The notes below the pieces were generated by a model. The model was not told the origin of the DNA. It searched no databases and was given only the letters and a program-made list of their open reading frames with translations. From positions 24,094-88,093 of the forward strand of contig NZ_JABSNU010000018.1 in NCBI RefSeq assembly GCF_013266735.1: a stretch of DNA of 64,000 nt, written 5' to 3'. Made by a program: the position numbers and the translations under genes. This document shows positions 17,976 to 26,870 of this stretch, piece by piece; the stretch's first letter is position 1, and each line of letters begins with the position of its first letter. This DNA comes from Pedobacter foliorum. Its GTDB lineage: Bacteria > Bacteroidota > Bacteroidia > Sphingobacteriales > Sphingobacteriaceae.

Positions 17976-19346
17976 CTACAAATTAGGACTTGTGAATCCT
18001 AGGGTTTTAAGACCTCTTTTTACATCCGGACTGCTCATGAATAGTTTCCATAACAAACCGCTGCGGTAGTTTTCAATCATCACAATGATTGGCCCCTGAT
18101 CTATAGCAAGGTTAGATTTAGCATACCAGTCTTTGTCTTCACTAAACGCATCAATAAAGCCATATTCGCCCCAAAGCTTATCGCCTTTTTCAAAGTAGAA
18201 ATGTTTTAAAGCTTCCATAGAATATTCTGGAGTATAAGGGAAAGCTGATAAAGCTGCGGTTGGCGAAATCACACCAAGATCTTCTGTTGGCGAGTGAGCA
18301 GCATATCCAACCCAACTGTCGCTGGCAGTTAAGCCCCAGCTATTAGTACCATAACCCTTAAATTTTTTAGGGTTTTCTATACAATAGGCTCTGTTAATAA
18401 GCGTGTGGTTTTTGTTTTGCTCCCAATAGTCGGCATTATTGTCTTTTAAACCACGTGGGTCTAACCCCATAAAAGAGTAGTGTGAAAAGAATAACGGACC
18501 TCCGTAATCAAAGCCCAATGGCAATGTGATGTCGTTAAATTTACGGCCATTAAAGAAAGTATTGTTGTTGGCAAATCCATCATCGTAAACGCGTTTGTTG
18601 ATTGGGTATTTTGGAGATGCAGCTGCCATCACATAAGTGATTAAGCATTCGTTCCATCCTTTAATCTGATGGTTCATACTCCATCCATTATTAGGGCTCC
18701 AGTGCCAGTAAAGAACGTTTTGGTTTTGAGTAAACCAATTCCATTCAATGCCTTCCCACATCCAAAGTATTTTATTTCTAATGTCGCTTTCGACTGGATT
18801 ATCTGCAGTATAATATTGACGGGCAGTTAATAAACCTTGAAACAGTAATGAAGTTTCAACGATATCTGCGCCATCATCTTTTGGGCTAAAGCGGATTACT
18901 TTTCCGGTTTCTCCGTTTAACCAGTGAGGGAAAGCACCATGAAACATATCTGCTTTCCATAAAAAGTCTACTATTTTTTTTGTGCGTTCGGCAGCTTGTT
19001 CACGAGTGATGAATTTACGCTCGGCAGCTACTATCATAGCCATAACACCAAAGCCGGTACCACCCGTTGTAACCACTTCTGAGCCATAGTCAAAAGAAAT
19101 GTTACTACGTTCGCGTGCCATACCGCTAACCGGATGTCCAAAATCCCAGAAGTATCTAAAAGTTTGTTTTTGTACCAGATCTAGCAACTGATCATCGGTA
19201 AGGTTTTTTTTAATGGAGAGTTCTGGTTTAATCAGCACTTTAGCTTTGTCACTTTGCTGAGCCGAAATCTTCGAAGTTGAAGATAGCATGAAAAAAGAGA
19301 GGAGGACTGCGATTAAGTGTGTAGTTTTCATAATAAAGGGTTTCAT
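17976..19346 (-). CDS. GH144-like (glycoamylase-domain) endo-beta-1,2-glucanase candidate 1
   Basis: A 456-residue secreted protein; the signal peptide ends about residue 30 (SKISAQQ). Met6 is an alternative start that gives a more compact signal. The catalytic domain has QTFRYFWDFGHPVSGMARER, GGTGFGVMAM, FHGAFPHWLNGETG, DDGADIVETSLLFQG and IKGWNECLITYV, the (alpha/alpha)6 'glycoamylase' fold now classed as GH144. Asp161, Glu164 and Glu233 are the conserved acidic residues in the cleft region. Characterised GH144 enzymes hydrolyse linear beta-1,2-glucan to sophoro-oligosaccharides. It is paralogous to the neighbouring 553-residue protein and ends exactly where the GH43-like gene starts. Confidence 0.87.
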   Translation of the reverse strand: MKPFIMKTTHLIAVLLSFFMLSSTSKISAQQSDKAKVLIKPELSIKKNLTDDQLLDLVQKQTFRYFWDFGHPVSGMARERSNISFDYGSEVVTTGGTGFGVMAMIVAAERKFITREQAAERTKKIVDFLWKADMFHGAFPHWLNGETGKVIRFSPKDDGADIVETSLLFQGLLTARQYYTADNPVESDIRNKILWMWEGIEWNWFTQNQNVLYWHWSPNNGWSMNHQIKGWNECLITYVMAAASPKYPINKRVYDDGFANNNTFFNGRKFNDITLPLGFDYGGPLFFSHYSFMGLDPRGLKDNNADYWEQNKNHTLINRAYCIENPKKFKGYGTNSWGLTASDSWVGYAAHSPTEDLGVISPTAALSAFPYTPEYSMEALKHFYFEKGDKLWGEYGFIDAFSEDKDWYAKSNLAIDQGPIIVMIENYRSGLLWKLFMSSPDVKRGLKTLGFTSPNL

Positions 19347-19382
19347 TTGAGTGTTATCTCGTTTTTGTGTTTCAATATTTTA

Positions 19383-21044
19383 TTAGAGGTTCGGACTAGT
19401 AAAGCCTAGGCTCTTCATTCCTGTTTTTACTTCCGGACAGCTCATAAATAAGTTCCATAATAACTTAGTTCTGTAATTTTCGATCATTACTATAATTGGA
19501 CCCTGATCTATTGCCAAGGTAGAATCGGCAAACCATTGTTGTTGCAGGGAGAAGGCATCAACAAAACCGTATTCCTTGAAAATTTTATCGCCTAGTTTAT
19601 AGTAGTAAAATTTAAGTGCTTGCATAGATTCAACGGGAGTATATGGGAATGATGCTAATGCTCCTGTTGGCGCAATAACCCCTCTGTCATTGTTTGGTGA
19701 ACTAGCAGTATAACCCGATGGAATATCGCTGGCAGTTAAGCCCCAGCAGTTTTCTCCATAGCCATAATAGTTTAATGGATTTGCTTTACAATAGTTGTAA
19801 TTGATTAAAGCATGTGCTTTATTTTGTACTTCATAATTGGCGTAAGCATCCGATAAGCCTGTTGGATTTATACCTAGGAAAGAATAATGCGCAAAAAACA
19901 ATGGGCCTCCATTGGCTTCGCCCAATGGTAATTGGATTCCGAAATAGCTTTTTCCATTTTTCATACCTCCGTTTTGTGCCCATCCGTTGTCATAAACTGA
20001 TTTCGGAATTGAGTGCGTAGGAGAGGAGGCTGCCAGAACATAGGTAATAAGAGATTCATTCCATCCGCGAATAGGAAGGTTCATATCCCAATTGTAATTA
20101 GGGCTCCAATGCCAGTATAAGACATCGCTATTATCTTTTCGGTACCAATCCCATTCTACAGCATTGTAAAGCGCATTGATATCTGTACGCAAGGTAGACT
20201 CCGCTACATCAGCACCATTAAAGTATTGCCTTGCGGTTAGTAATCCCTGCATAAGGAGTGAGGTTTCTACTAAATCTCCACCATTGTCTTTTTGACTAAA
20301 TGGAATAACTGTTCCTGTACTGCCATCAAGCCAGTGCGGATAAACACCATGAAAGCGATTGGCAGTTTTTAGAAAGTTAACGATCTTTTGTGTTCTTGCT
20401 AACCCTTCAGCTCTTGTTATAAAGTTTCTGCTAACCCCGGTAACTAGTGCCATCACTCCAAATCCGGTTCCTCCAGTAGTTACAGTATTTCCCGAACTGT
20501 TTCTTTCGCGCGCCATTCCACTTTCGGGGTGGCCAAAGTCGTAAAAGTATTTAAAGGTTTGTTGTTGAACTTTAGTTAGTAACTCGTCGTCGGTAATTCT
20601 CGGAAACTTATCTGAATCGTCGATGCCGGTATTAAAATTAATGCTCACAGCGGTTTCGAGACTGCCACCCTGAGTAGATTTTAGTGTAGTTGCTATTGAT
20701 ATATTGTAGGCTTTTATACCTGATAAATTCGATGTTGGTTTAATAACAACAGTATTGTTGTTTTCGATAGTGGCCGAAAAGGGAATTCCAGCGCCTGAAC
20801 TTTCATTAAAAAGTATGTTAGTCGCTAAATCAGTAGAGCTGATGCTTTCTGAGAAAGCAATTTTAACAACTGGATTCACCTCAATATTGTTGAACGATCC
20901 GGTTGTTGAAGACTTGCCGTCTATACTAATTGATGTATGCTGGAAAGCCTTGATATTATTTTTTGGGGGTACAACAGTAGAATTTTTCTTACAGCTTACC
21001 AGTAAAAATAGAAATGGATAAAAAAGGAGTAAGTGTTTTTTCAT
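19383..21044 (-). CDS. GH144-like lipoprotein with N-terminal Ig-like domain (candidate 2)
   Basis: A 553-residue lipoprotein: FLFLLVSCKK places the acylated cysteine at residue 18. Residues 30-150 form a bacterial Ig-like domain (VKIAFSESISSTDLATN, NNTVVIKPTSNLSG), which probably spaces the enzyme from the cell surface. From about residue 155 the protein is a close paralogue of its neighbour, with QTFKYFYDFGHPESGMARER, GGTGFGVMALV, NGGDLVETSLLMQG and IRGWNESLITYV, so all acidic cleft residues are kept. As a lipidated enzyme it probably cuts the polymer at the cell surface, while the non-lipidated paralogue works in the periplasm. A hairpin precedes it in the transcript (21073-21105). Confidence 0.87.
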   Translation of the reverse strand: MKKHLLLFYPFLFLLVSCKKNSTVVPPKNNIKAFQHTSISIDGKSSTTGSFNNIEVNPVVKIAFSESISSTDLATNILFNESSGAGIPFSATIENNNTVVIKPTSNLSGIKAYNISIATTLKSTQGGSLETAVSINFNTGIDDSDKFPRITDDELLTKVQQQTFKYFYDFGHPESGMARERNSSGNTVTTGGTGFGVMALVTGVSRNFITRAEGLARTQKIVNFLKTANRFHGVYPHWLDGSTGTVIPFSQKDNGGDLVETSLLMQGLLTARQYFNGADVAESTLRTDINALYNAVEWDWYRKDNSDVLYWHWSPNYNWDMNLPIRGWNESLITYVLAASSPTHSIPKSVYDNGWAQNGGMKNGKSYFGIQLPLGEANGGPLFFAHYSFLGINPTGLSDAYANYEVQNKAHALINYNYCKANPLNYYGYGENCWGLTASDIPSGYTASSPNNDRGVIAPTGALASFPYTPVESMQALKFYYYKLGDKIFKEYGFVDAFSLQQQWFADSTLAIDQGPIIVMIENYRTKLLWNLFMSCPEVKTGMKSLGFTSPNL

Positions 21045-21072
21045 AATTTTCAGAGATACTGATCAGGTGTAA

Positions 21073-21105
21073 AACAATCACCATTATTTTTTAATGGTGA
21101 TTGTT
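21073..21105 (-). terminator. Intercistronic hairpin between the LamG and GH144-like genes
   Basis: Arms 21073-21086 and 21092-21105 pair perfectly over 14 bp with a 5-nt loop. On the minus strand the stem is followed by TTTTACACC, a short T-run. Because transcription continues into glycosidase genes, it is better read as a partial terminator or mRNA-stabilising structure that sets the ratio of SusCD to enzymes. Confidence 0.55.
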
Positions 21106-21115
21106 GTGGTAAACT

Positions 21116-22045
21116 TTATCGTCCTTGACTTTCTAACTTAAACAAGGCAGAAACCTGTTGAGGAGTCAATGCTTTTTTATAGATACGCATTTCATCTAAT
21201 TTGCCGGTATAGGTAAGCATCCATGGTTCAGCACCTCCATAAGGAGCACCTAATTGATTTTGGTAACCACCTATCACAAATTTAGCAGGGTTTTTAAAGG
21301 CCAATGCTCCAAGTGGAGTTGTGTCATTGGCTTTTCTGTCTGTTCTGTTTACTATAGCACCTGCATTATTCTCATCAATAGTTATACGTTGTCCATTGGC
21401 ATAATACGCAACCTTTGATGTAGTTTCGTCATAAGTATAAGTAATTTGTCTCCATGCGCCGTACATGTTATCTGGCCTAAGTGCTTCTGGTAAATCTAAC
21501 CACTGTTCAACGTTATTTATTGGCGGAGTAACATTTTTCTCAAAATGTAGTTTAGTAAGCATTTTGTCAGACGACGAATTATTTCCTTCGATGATAACAA
21601 AGAAATTGCCCCAGAATGAGCCGTCCTCTTTACTTAATGCAAAAACTCCTTGCGCCCCTCCATCATGTTTTTGAGTATTTATCCAAAAGGAAACGGTAAA
21701 ACTTGTAAGGGCTCCAACAGCACCAGGATTTGCATAAGAGATAAATGCTCCATTTGCACCTTGATACGCTTTTCCTTTACGTCCTTCTGTGAAAGTTCCC
21801 GATCCTTTTATTGCTCCTCCAGTAACGGTAGCTTGTTTGTCATCCACGTTATCTTCGAAAGGGAAGTATGCTACGAGACTGGCGGGTTCTATTTCTGAGG
21901 AATTAACAAATCCACCTTCCACAGGAGGTGGGTCTCCGGGAGTAAAGTCATCATCTTTTTCTGCTTTGGTACATTGTACCAAACTGAAACTTATTGCTAA
22001 TGCTAAGCACCATAGAGCGCTTGCAGATATTTTAGTATTTTTCAT
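21116..22045 (-). CDS. LamG/concanavalin-like lipoprotein of the polysaccharide locus
   Basis: A 309-residue protein with a lipoprotein signal; SFSLVQCTKAEKDDD places the acylated cysteine at about residue 26. Residues 55-305 form a LamG/concanavalin-A-like jelly roll, recognised by ASLVAYFPFEDNVDDKQATV, TSFTVSFWINTQKHDGG and KLDEMRIYKKALTPQQVSALF at the end. Its place directly after SusD is that of SusE/SusF-type surface glycan-binding proteins, so it probably captures the glycan. No catalytic residues can be assigned. The gap to SusD is 24 nt. Confidence 0.85.
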   Translation of the reverse strand: MKNTKISASALWCLALAISFSLVQCTKAEKDDDFTPGDPPPVEGGFVNSSEIEPASLVAYFPFEDNVDDKQATVTGGAIKGSGTFTEGRKGKAYQGANGAFISYANPGAVGALTSFTVSFWINTQKHDGGAQGVFALSKEDGSFWGNFFVIIEGNNSSSDKMLTKLHFEKNVTPPINNVEQWLDLPEALRPDNMYGAWRQITYTYDETTSKVAYYANGQRITIDENNAGAIVNRTDRKANDTTPLGALAFKNPAKFVIGGYQNQLGAPYGGAEPWMLTYTGKLDEMRIYKKALTPQQVSALFKLESQGR

Positions 22046-22069
22046 AACTCGCTATAAAAGTGTTAATAA

Positions 22070-23593
22070 TTAGTTGCCATAACCTGGATTCTGAGCCAAT
22101 CTACCACCGCTTAAATCACGTTGATTTTGCGGTATAGGGAATAACTCATTTTTTCCATCTACGAAGTTTTTACCATGAGCTCTTAGAACTGTTCCTGCTC
22201 TTCCCTGACGTACCAGGTCAAAAAATCTGTCTTGCTCCATAGCTAGTTCAACCCTTCTTTCTTTCCAGATATTTGCTATTGTGGCTGGAACGGGAGTCAG
22301 TCCTGCACGCTCACGTACTTCGTTTAACGGGGTTTGGGCATCTCCACCGGCATTTGCAGCAGCCTCAGCATTGATTAACAAAACTTCTGCATAACGCATA
22401 GTGCGAATATTTTTAGGTCTTTTATCTTTATCTCCATCTAAAGGCACAGATTCCTTAAGGATACTGTGATAAGCTTTATAGCTATATCTTGAATTCTCCA
22501 CTGAATCTTGAGATGGGATACGGAAACCGTCCCAAAGAACTGTTCCAGGACTGTTTGCAGGTAAAGTAGGAGTTATGAAAATAACGGTAGCATTTTTTCT
22601 TACATCATTAGGCTCATATGCGCTTACAAGGTCGGAAGTAGGCGTGTTAAACCCTAGACCAACATCGTTCCAACCACCTTTAGAGCGGGCTCCTTGTCCA
22701 TTACTGAATAGGGGACTAACAGCATCTTTTGCAACATTTAATCCAGTTTGAATTTCAAATATTGATTCACTGTTGTTGTTTCCTCCATCTCCTCCAACTG
22801 CATTTTGTCTGAAAATTAAATTGTAGTCTCTTACAAGGCTATATTTATTTGAAGTCATTACAGCTTTTGATAATTCGTAAGCTTTTTGATAGTTTTTTAG
22901 GTATAAATAAACCTTAGCAAGGTAAGCCTGGGCTGCTCCTTTAGTCGCTTTACCTACTCCTGATCCACTTTTTTCAGGTAAGTTGTCAACTCCAAATTGC
23001 AGATCTTCAGTAATTATCTGATAGATAGCTTCTTTGGTTGCTCTGGTCTGAAATTCTTCATTATTGCCCTCTGATGGCTCAGGAACTCTGATTAGTTTGG
23101 GAACTCCTCCAAATAATCTAACAAGATTAAAATAGTAAAGTGCTCTTATGAATCTGGATTCTCCAATTAGTCTATTTTTAACTGTTTCGTCAAAAGTACT
23201 TTTTGATAAAATATCGATAGCCCTATTGGCTCTGGCAATACCGGTGTAATGGCCTCTCCAAATGTTGTCGAAGATGAAGTTTGAAGGAGTAAATGTGAAG
23301 TTGTCAATTTCTCCGGCTGATCCGAAATCTGAAGGGGTACTGCCTTTATCTCCATCATCAGAAGCGACGTCTGTAGCCAGTACGAAAAGGAATCCAAAGG
23401 TTGTTGGGTCAAACCCACCCATGTAAAGGGTGTTGTATACACCGCCCACCATCTTTTCGGCTGCATCTGGGTCTTTTAATGCTTGTTCCTCAGTTAAATT
23501 TCCTTGAGGTTCTACATCAAGAAAGCTCTTCTTGCAACCAGATATTACAACTAGTGCAATGAATATGATGAATACTTGTTTTATGTTAAACAT
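22070..23593 (-). CDS. RagB/SusD family nutrient-uptake outer membrane lipoprotein
   Basis: A 507-residue SusD-type lipoprotein. The ATG at 23593 is preferred over an upstream in-frame start at 23635, because it yields MFNIKQVFIIFIALVVISGC with the acylated Cys at residue 20, and because the longer start would lie inside the SusC coding region. SusD features: KKSFLDVEPQGNLTEEQAL after the lipobox, tetratricopeptide helices with LIGESRFIRALYYFNLVRLFGG, and the C-terminal EVLLINAEAAANAGG and RRVELAMEQDRFFDLVR. It forms the lid on the SusC channel. The gene starts 19 nt after the SusC stop. Confidence 0.95.
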   Translation of the reverse strand: MFNIKQVFIIFIALVVISGCKKSFLDVEPQGNLTEEQALKDPDAAEKMVGGVYNTLYMGGFDPTTFGFLFVLATDVASDDGDKGSTPSDFGSAGEIDNFTFTPSNFIFDNIWRGHYTGIARANRAIDILSKSTFDETVKNRLIGESRFIRALYYFNLVRLFGGVPKLIRVPEPSEGNNEEFQTRATKEAIYQIITEDLQFGVDNLPEKSGSGVGKATKGAAQAYLAKVYLYLKNYQKAYELSKAVMTSNKYSLVRDYNLIFRQNAVGGDGGNNNSESIFEIQTGLNVAKDAVSPLFSNGQGARSKGGWNDVGLGFNTPTSDLVSAYEPNDVRKNATVIFITPTLPANSPGTVLWDGFRIPSQDSVENSRYSYKAYHSILKESVPLDGDKDKRPKNIRTMRYAEVLLINAEAAANAGGDAQTPLNEVRERAGLTPVPATIANIWKERRVELAMEQDRFFDLVRQGRAGTVLRAHGKNFVDGKNELFPIPQNQRDLSGGRLAQNPGYGN

Positions 23594-23612
23594 GATCGTA
23601 TTTTTTAAAAAG

Positions 23613-26600
23613 TTAAAAACCAACATTAACACCAAAAGCGAAAGTTCTGGTTGTAGGATAAATTTTAGATTCTACCCCTGCATTTAGAGTTTTATCACTA
23701 ATTATCTCAGGTGTAAATCCGCTATATCCGGTTATCGTTGCTAAGTTTTGTGCAGTTACAAATACCCTTAATTTCTGGATTTTGTATTTTGACATCATCT
23801 CTTTAGGCAAACTGTACCCTAGAGTAAGGTTGTTGATTCTAAAGAAATCACCTTTTTCAAGGAAGTAAGTTGAAGCCGGTAATTTGTCTAGATTAGCTCT
23901 TGGAATCTTATTGCTTGGATTATTAGGTGTCCATCTGTTTTTAGCTACATTTGTTTCAAGATTATCTTTTGAGTTTTCGCGCTCAGCTTTTTTGCCATTA
24001 TATACCTTTCCTCCTGATGTACCGTAAGTGCCAATATTTAGGTCAAACGCTTTGTATGTTACGTTACCATTCAATCCAAATGTTAGTTTTGGCTGATATG
24101 AACCAGAGAAGGCACGATCTTCATCATTAATAACCCCATCTCCGCTAATGTCACGATATCTTAAATCACCAGGCTTAGCATCTTTTTGTGCAGAAGCTGC
24201 TATTTCAGCTGCGTTTTGGAAGACCCCATCTGCTTGTAACAAGAAGAAGCTTCCAATTGGTTGGTTGTTGTCAGATTTAGTAACAAAAGTTCCACCAACA
24301 TTGGCATCAAATAATGCCTGACCACCATTTAAACCTGTAATTTTATTTTGGTTATAAGAAACGTTACCATTTATTGAATAGCTCCAATCCTTACCTACAG
24401 ATGAGGCCCAGTTTAAAGCAAGTTCTACTCCTTTATTGCTAAAAGATGCAGCGTTTGTGGTGTATTGACTATCGGTATCACCTAGAATAGCTGGAATTCT
24501 TATTGCAACAAGTGCATTTTCAGTTTTCTTATTATAGTAGTTGAATTCTCCAGTTAGTTTGTTTTCAAGGAACCCGAAATCTAAACCTAAATCGTATTCT
24601 GTGGTAGTTTCCCATTTAATGTTTTTATCAGGAAGATTATCAAATGAAATCCCTAAGTATTCTTTTCCATCAAAAAAGTAAGGCTTGTTTATTGTTGCTA
24701 ATGGTAAATATGTACTTGTTGGGATTAAGTCGTTCCCCACCTTTCCATAACTAGCTCTTAATTTTAAAGCAGAGAATATTCTTTGGTTAGCCATAAAACT
24801 TTCATTTACAACGTTCCATCCTAATCCGACAGATGGAAAATAACCCCATCTGTTTTGTGAAGGGAATCGTGAAGTTCCATCAGCTCTAAAAGTTGCCGTT
24901 AATAAATAACGATTAGCGTAAGAATAATTAAATCTACTTATGTATGAATTTCGGGTTGCTTTATCACCTGTATTATCATTGGTTTGATTAGTTGGTGATC
25001 CTGCTCCAAGATACCATTGGTCTGGACTCTCAGGAACATCAGTTCTTGATCCTTTAAAGCTTCTAAACTTGAAACCCTCTGCTGTAGTACCTACTAATAA
25101 ATTAAAGCTATGCTCTCCAAAAGTTTTGTTTGCCGTAACTGTGTTGTCCCAAACCCATCTTGTAGTTGTTTTATCCTCAAGTGCCAATGCGCTGTTCGGA
25201 CGCACCTGGTTACCACCTTCAGTTAAGAAAACATTGTTAGGGCCAGTATTTAAATAGCGGTAATTGTATGTTGTAACTTTCCCAAAATCGCCATCAATAC
25301 CAAATGAAGATCTGAAAGATAACCATGAAATAGGTTTTAAATCTAAAGCGAAATTACTTTGGATTCTATTTCCAAGTTCCCTGTTATTTTCTTTTTCAAG
25401 ATTAAGCAAAGGGTTACTAATATTATTTGATAATGAAGTATTACCATATTTTCCATCCACTTTAGAAGCGACATAAGGTGCTGCTCTGTATGCGATATTA
25501 AATGCATCTAGATTTACATTTCTAACATCTGATCTGCTAAAAGATGTCATTGATGTAAATTTTAACCAGTTGGTAATGTTGTATTCGTTGTTTGAACGTA
25601 AAGTAAGACGATTAAAATCATTGGTTTTTATAATACCTGCATCACTTAAATAACCTGCACTAAATAAATAGGTTCCTTTATCGCTACCTCCAGATATTGA
25701 TAAGTTGTGATTTTGCTGGAAACCCCTTTTAAGAATAGCATCATACCAATCAGTATTTGCTCCATTTTGCAACATTGTCGGAGTAATTAAAACGTCTCCG
25801 GTTCCGTAATAAAGGTTTGCTTCATTAAGATAGCCTGCGTATTGATTCGCACCAGCCATATTAACCAGTTTTGCAGCTTCTTTAAAGCCTGCAGTAGCAT
25901 TGTACTCTATCTGCATATCTCCAGCTTTACCTTTTTTTGTGGTTATAAGTATAACTCCATTTGCAGCACGCATACCATATATTGCAGTAGCAGATGCATC
26001 TTTAAGGATGTCCATCGTTAAAATATCATTTGAGTTGATATTTCTTATGTCCTCATTGATTACCCCATCAACTACATACAGTGGGTTTGCGCCTGCAAGC
26101 ATTGTACCTGTACCACGTACACGGACAGTTGGTAAGCTGTTAGGAGCTCCCGAGCTAACAATTTGAACGCCTGCAACTTTTCCTTGTATGGCTTGAGTAG
26201 CAGATAAAACTGGCTGACGTGCGATGTCTTCACCTTTAACCTGAGCTACAGAACCTGTAAGGTCCTTCTTTTTTTGGGTACCATAACCCACTACCACAAC
26301 TTGCTCAAGTTCTTGTGAATTTGATGCCAATTCAATATTTATTGTTGTTCTGTTGTTTACCTGTACCTCTATCGGATCATATCCGATGTAAGAGAATACA
26401 AGAGTCGCATTGGCCGGAGCACTTACTGCGTATTTTCCTGATGCATCTGTTAGTGTACCTATTTTTGTTCCCTTTACTAAAACGCTTACACCCGGAAGGG
26501 TGGTCTTGTCTGCACCGTCACTTACTACACCATGTATAGTAATATCTTGTGCAGATGCTGCGTTAATAAAAAAGAAACATAAAAAAGTTAAAACAGAAAG

Positions 26601-26621
26601 TTTTGTAAAGATTCTTTTCAT
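23613..26621 (-). CDS. SusC/RagA family TonB-linked outer membrane transporter
   Basis: A 1002-residue TonB-dependent receptor. A signal peptide (to about 24, NAASAQD) is followed by a carboxypeptidase-regulatory-like domain (29-110, with KGTKIGTLTDASGKYAV), then VVVGYGTQKKKDLTGSVAQV, the typical SusC entry to the plug domain, with NPLYVVDGVINEDIRNINSNDI. The rest is the 22-strand barrel, ending FAFGVNVGF with the terminal Phe of outer membrane proteins. There is no STN domain, so no direct anti-sigma-factor signalling is expected. It imports oligosaccharides with the SusD partner; the membrane-spanning regulator gene lies 250 nt upstream. Confidence 0.96.
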   Translation of the reverse strand: MKRIFTKLSVLTFLCFFFINAASAQDITIHGVVSDGADKTTLPGVSVLVKGTKIGTLTDASGKYAVSAPANATLVFSYIGYDPIEVQVNNRTTINIELASNSQELEQVVVVGYGTQKKKDLTGSVAQVKGEDIARQPVLSATQAIQGKVAGVQIVSSGAPNSLPTVRVRGTGTMLAGANPLYVVDGVINEDIRNINSNDILTMDILKDASATAIYGMRAANGVILITTKKGKAGDMQIEYNATAGFKEAAKLVNMAGANQYAGYLNEANLYYGTGDVLITPTMLQNGANTDWYDAILKRGFQQNHNLSISGGSDKGTYLFSAGYLSDAGIIKTNDFNRLTLRSNNEYNITNWLKFTSMTSFSRSDVRNVNLDAFNIAYRAAPYVASKVDGKYGNTSLSNNISNPLLNLEKENNRELGNRIQSNFALDLKPISWLSFRSSFGIDGDFGKVTTYNYRYLNTGPNNVFLTEGGNQVRPNSALALEDKTTTRWVWDNTVTANKTFGEHSFNLLVGTTAEGFKFRSFKGSRTDVPESPDQWYLGAGSPTNQTNDNTGDKATRNSYISRFNYSYANRYLLTATFRADGTSRFPSQNRWGYFPSVGLGWNVVNESFMANQRIFSALKLRASYGKVGNDLIPTSTYLPLATINKPYFFDGKEYLGISFDNLPDKNIKWETTTEYDLGLDFGFLENKLTGEFNYYNKKTENALVAIRIPAILGDTDSQYTTNAASFSNKGVELALNWASSVGKDWSYSINGNVSYNQNKITGLNGGQALFDANVGGTFVTKSDNNQPIGSFFLLQADGVFQNAAEIAASAQKDAKPGDLRYRDISGDGVINDEDRAFSGSYQPKLTFGLNGNVTYKAFDLNIGTYGTSGGKVYNGKKAERENSKDNLETNVAKNRWTPNNPSNKIPRANLDKLPASTYFLEKGDFFRINNLTLGYSLPKEMMSKYKIQKLRVFVTAQNLATITGYSGFTPEIISDKTLNAGVESKIYPTTRTFAFGVNVGF

Positions 26622-26870
26622 GCTGTTTAAAATTTAGTTGTTAGTTGTATAAATCTCCGAGAGTATTTGAGTTAAAACAAATAAAGCACCTCAACATTAA
26701 TACATCATCATAGAAACTTATACTATCTCAAACAATCGAAATAGGCCACTTGTTTTGCTAAAAACAGCGTCCTATGCCAACATAACAAAATTTAGACCTA
26801 CAACATGAGGCCAAAAGAATTTCATAAATCTGAACTTTGAAAAAGGGGTATGAGAGGTAATGATGTAGTG

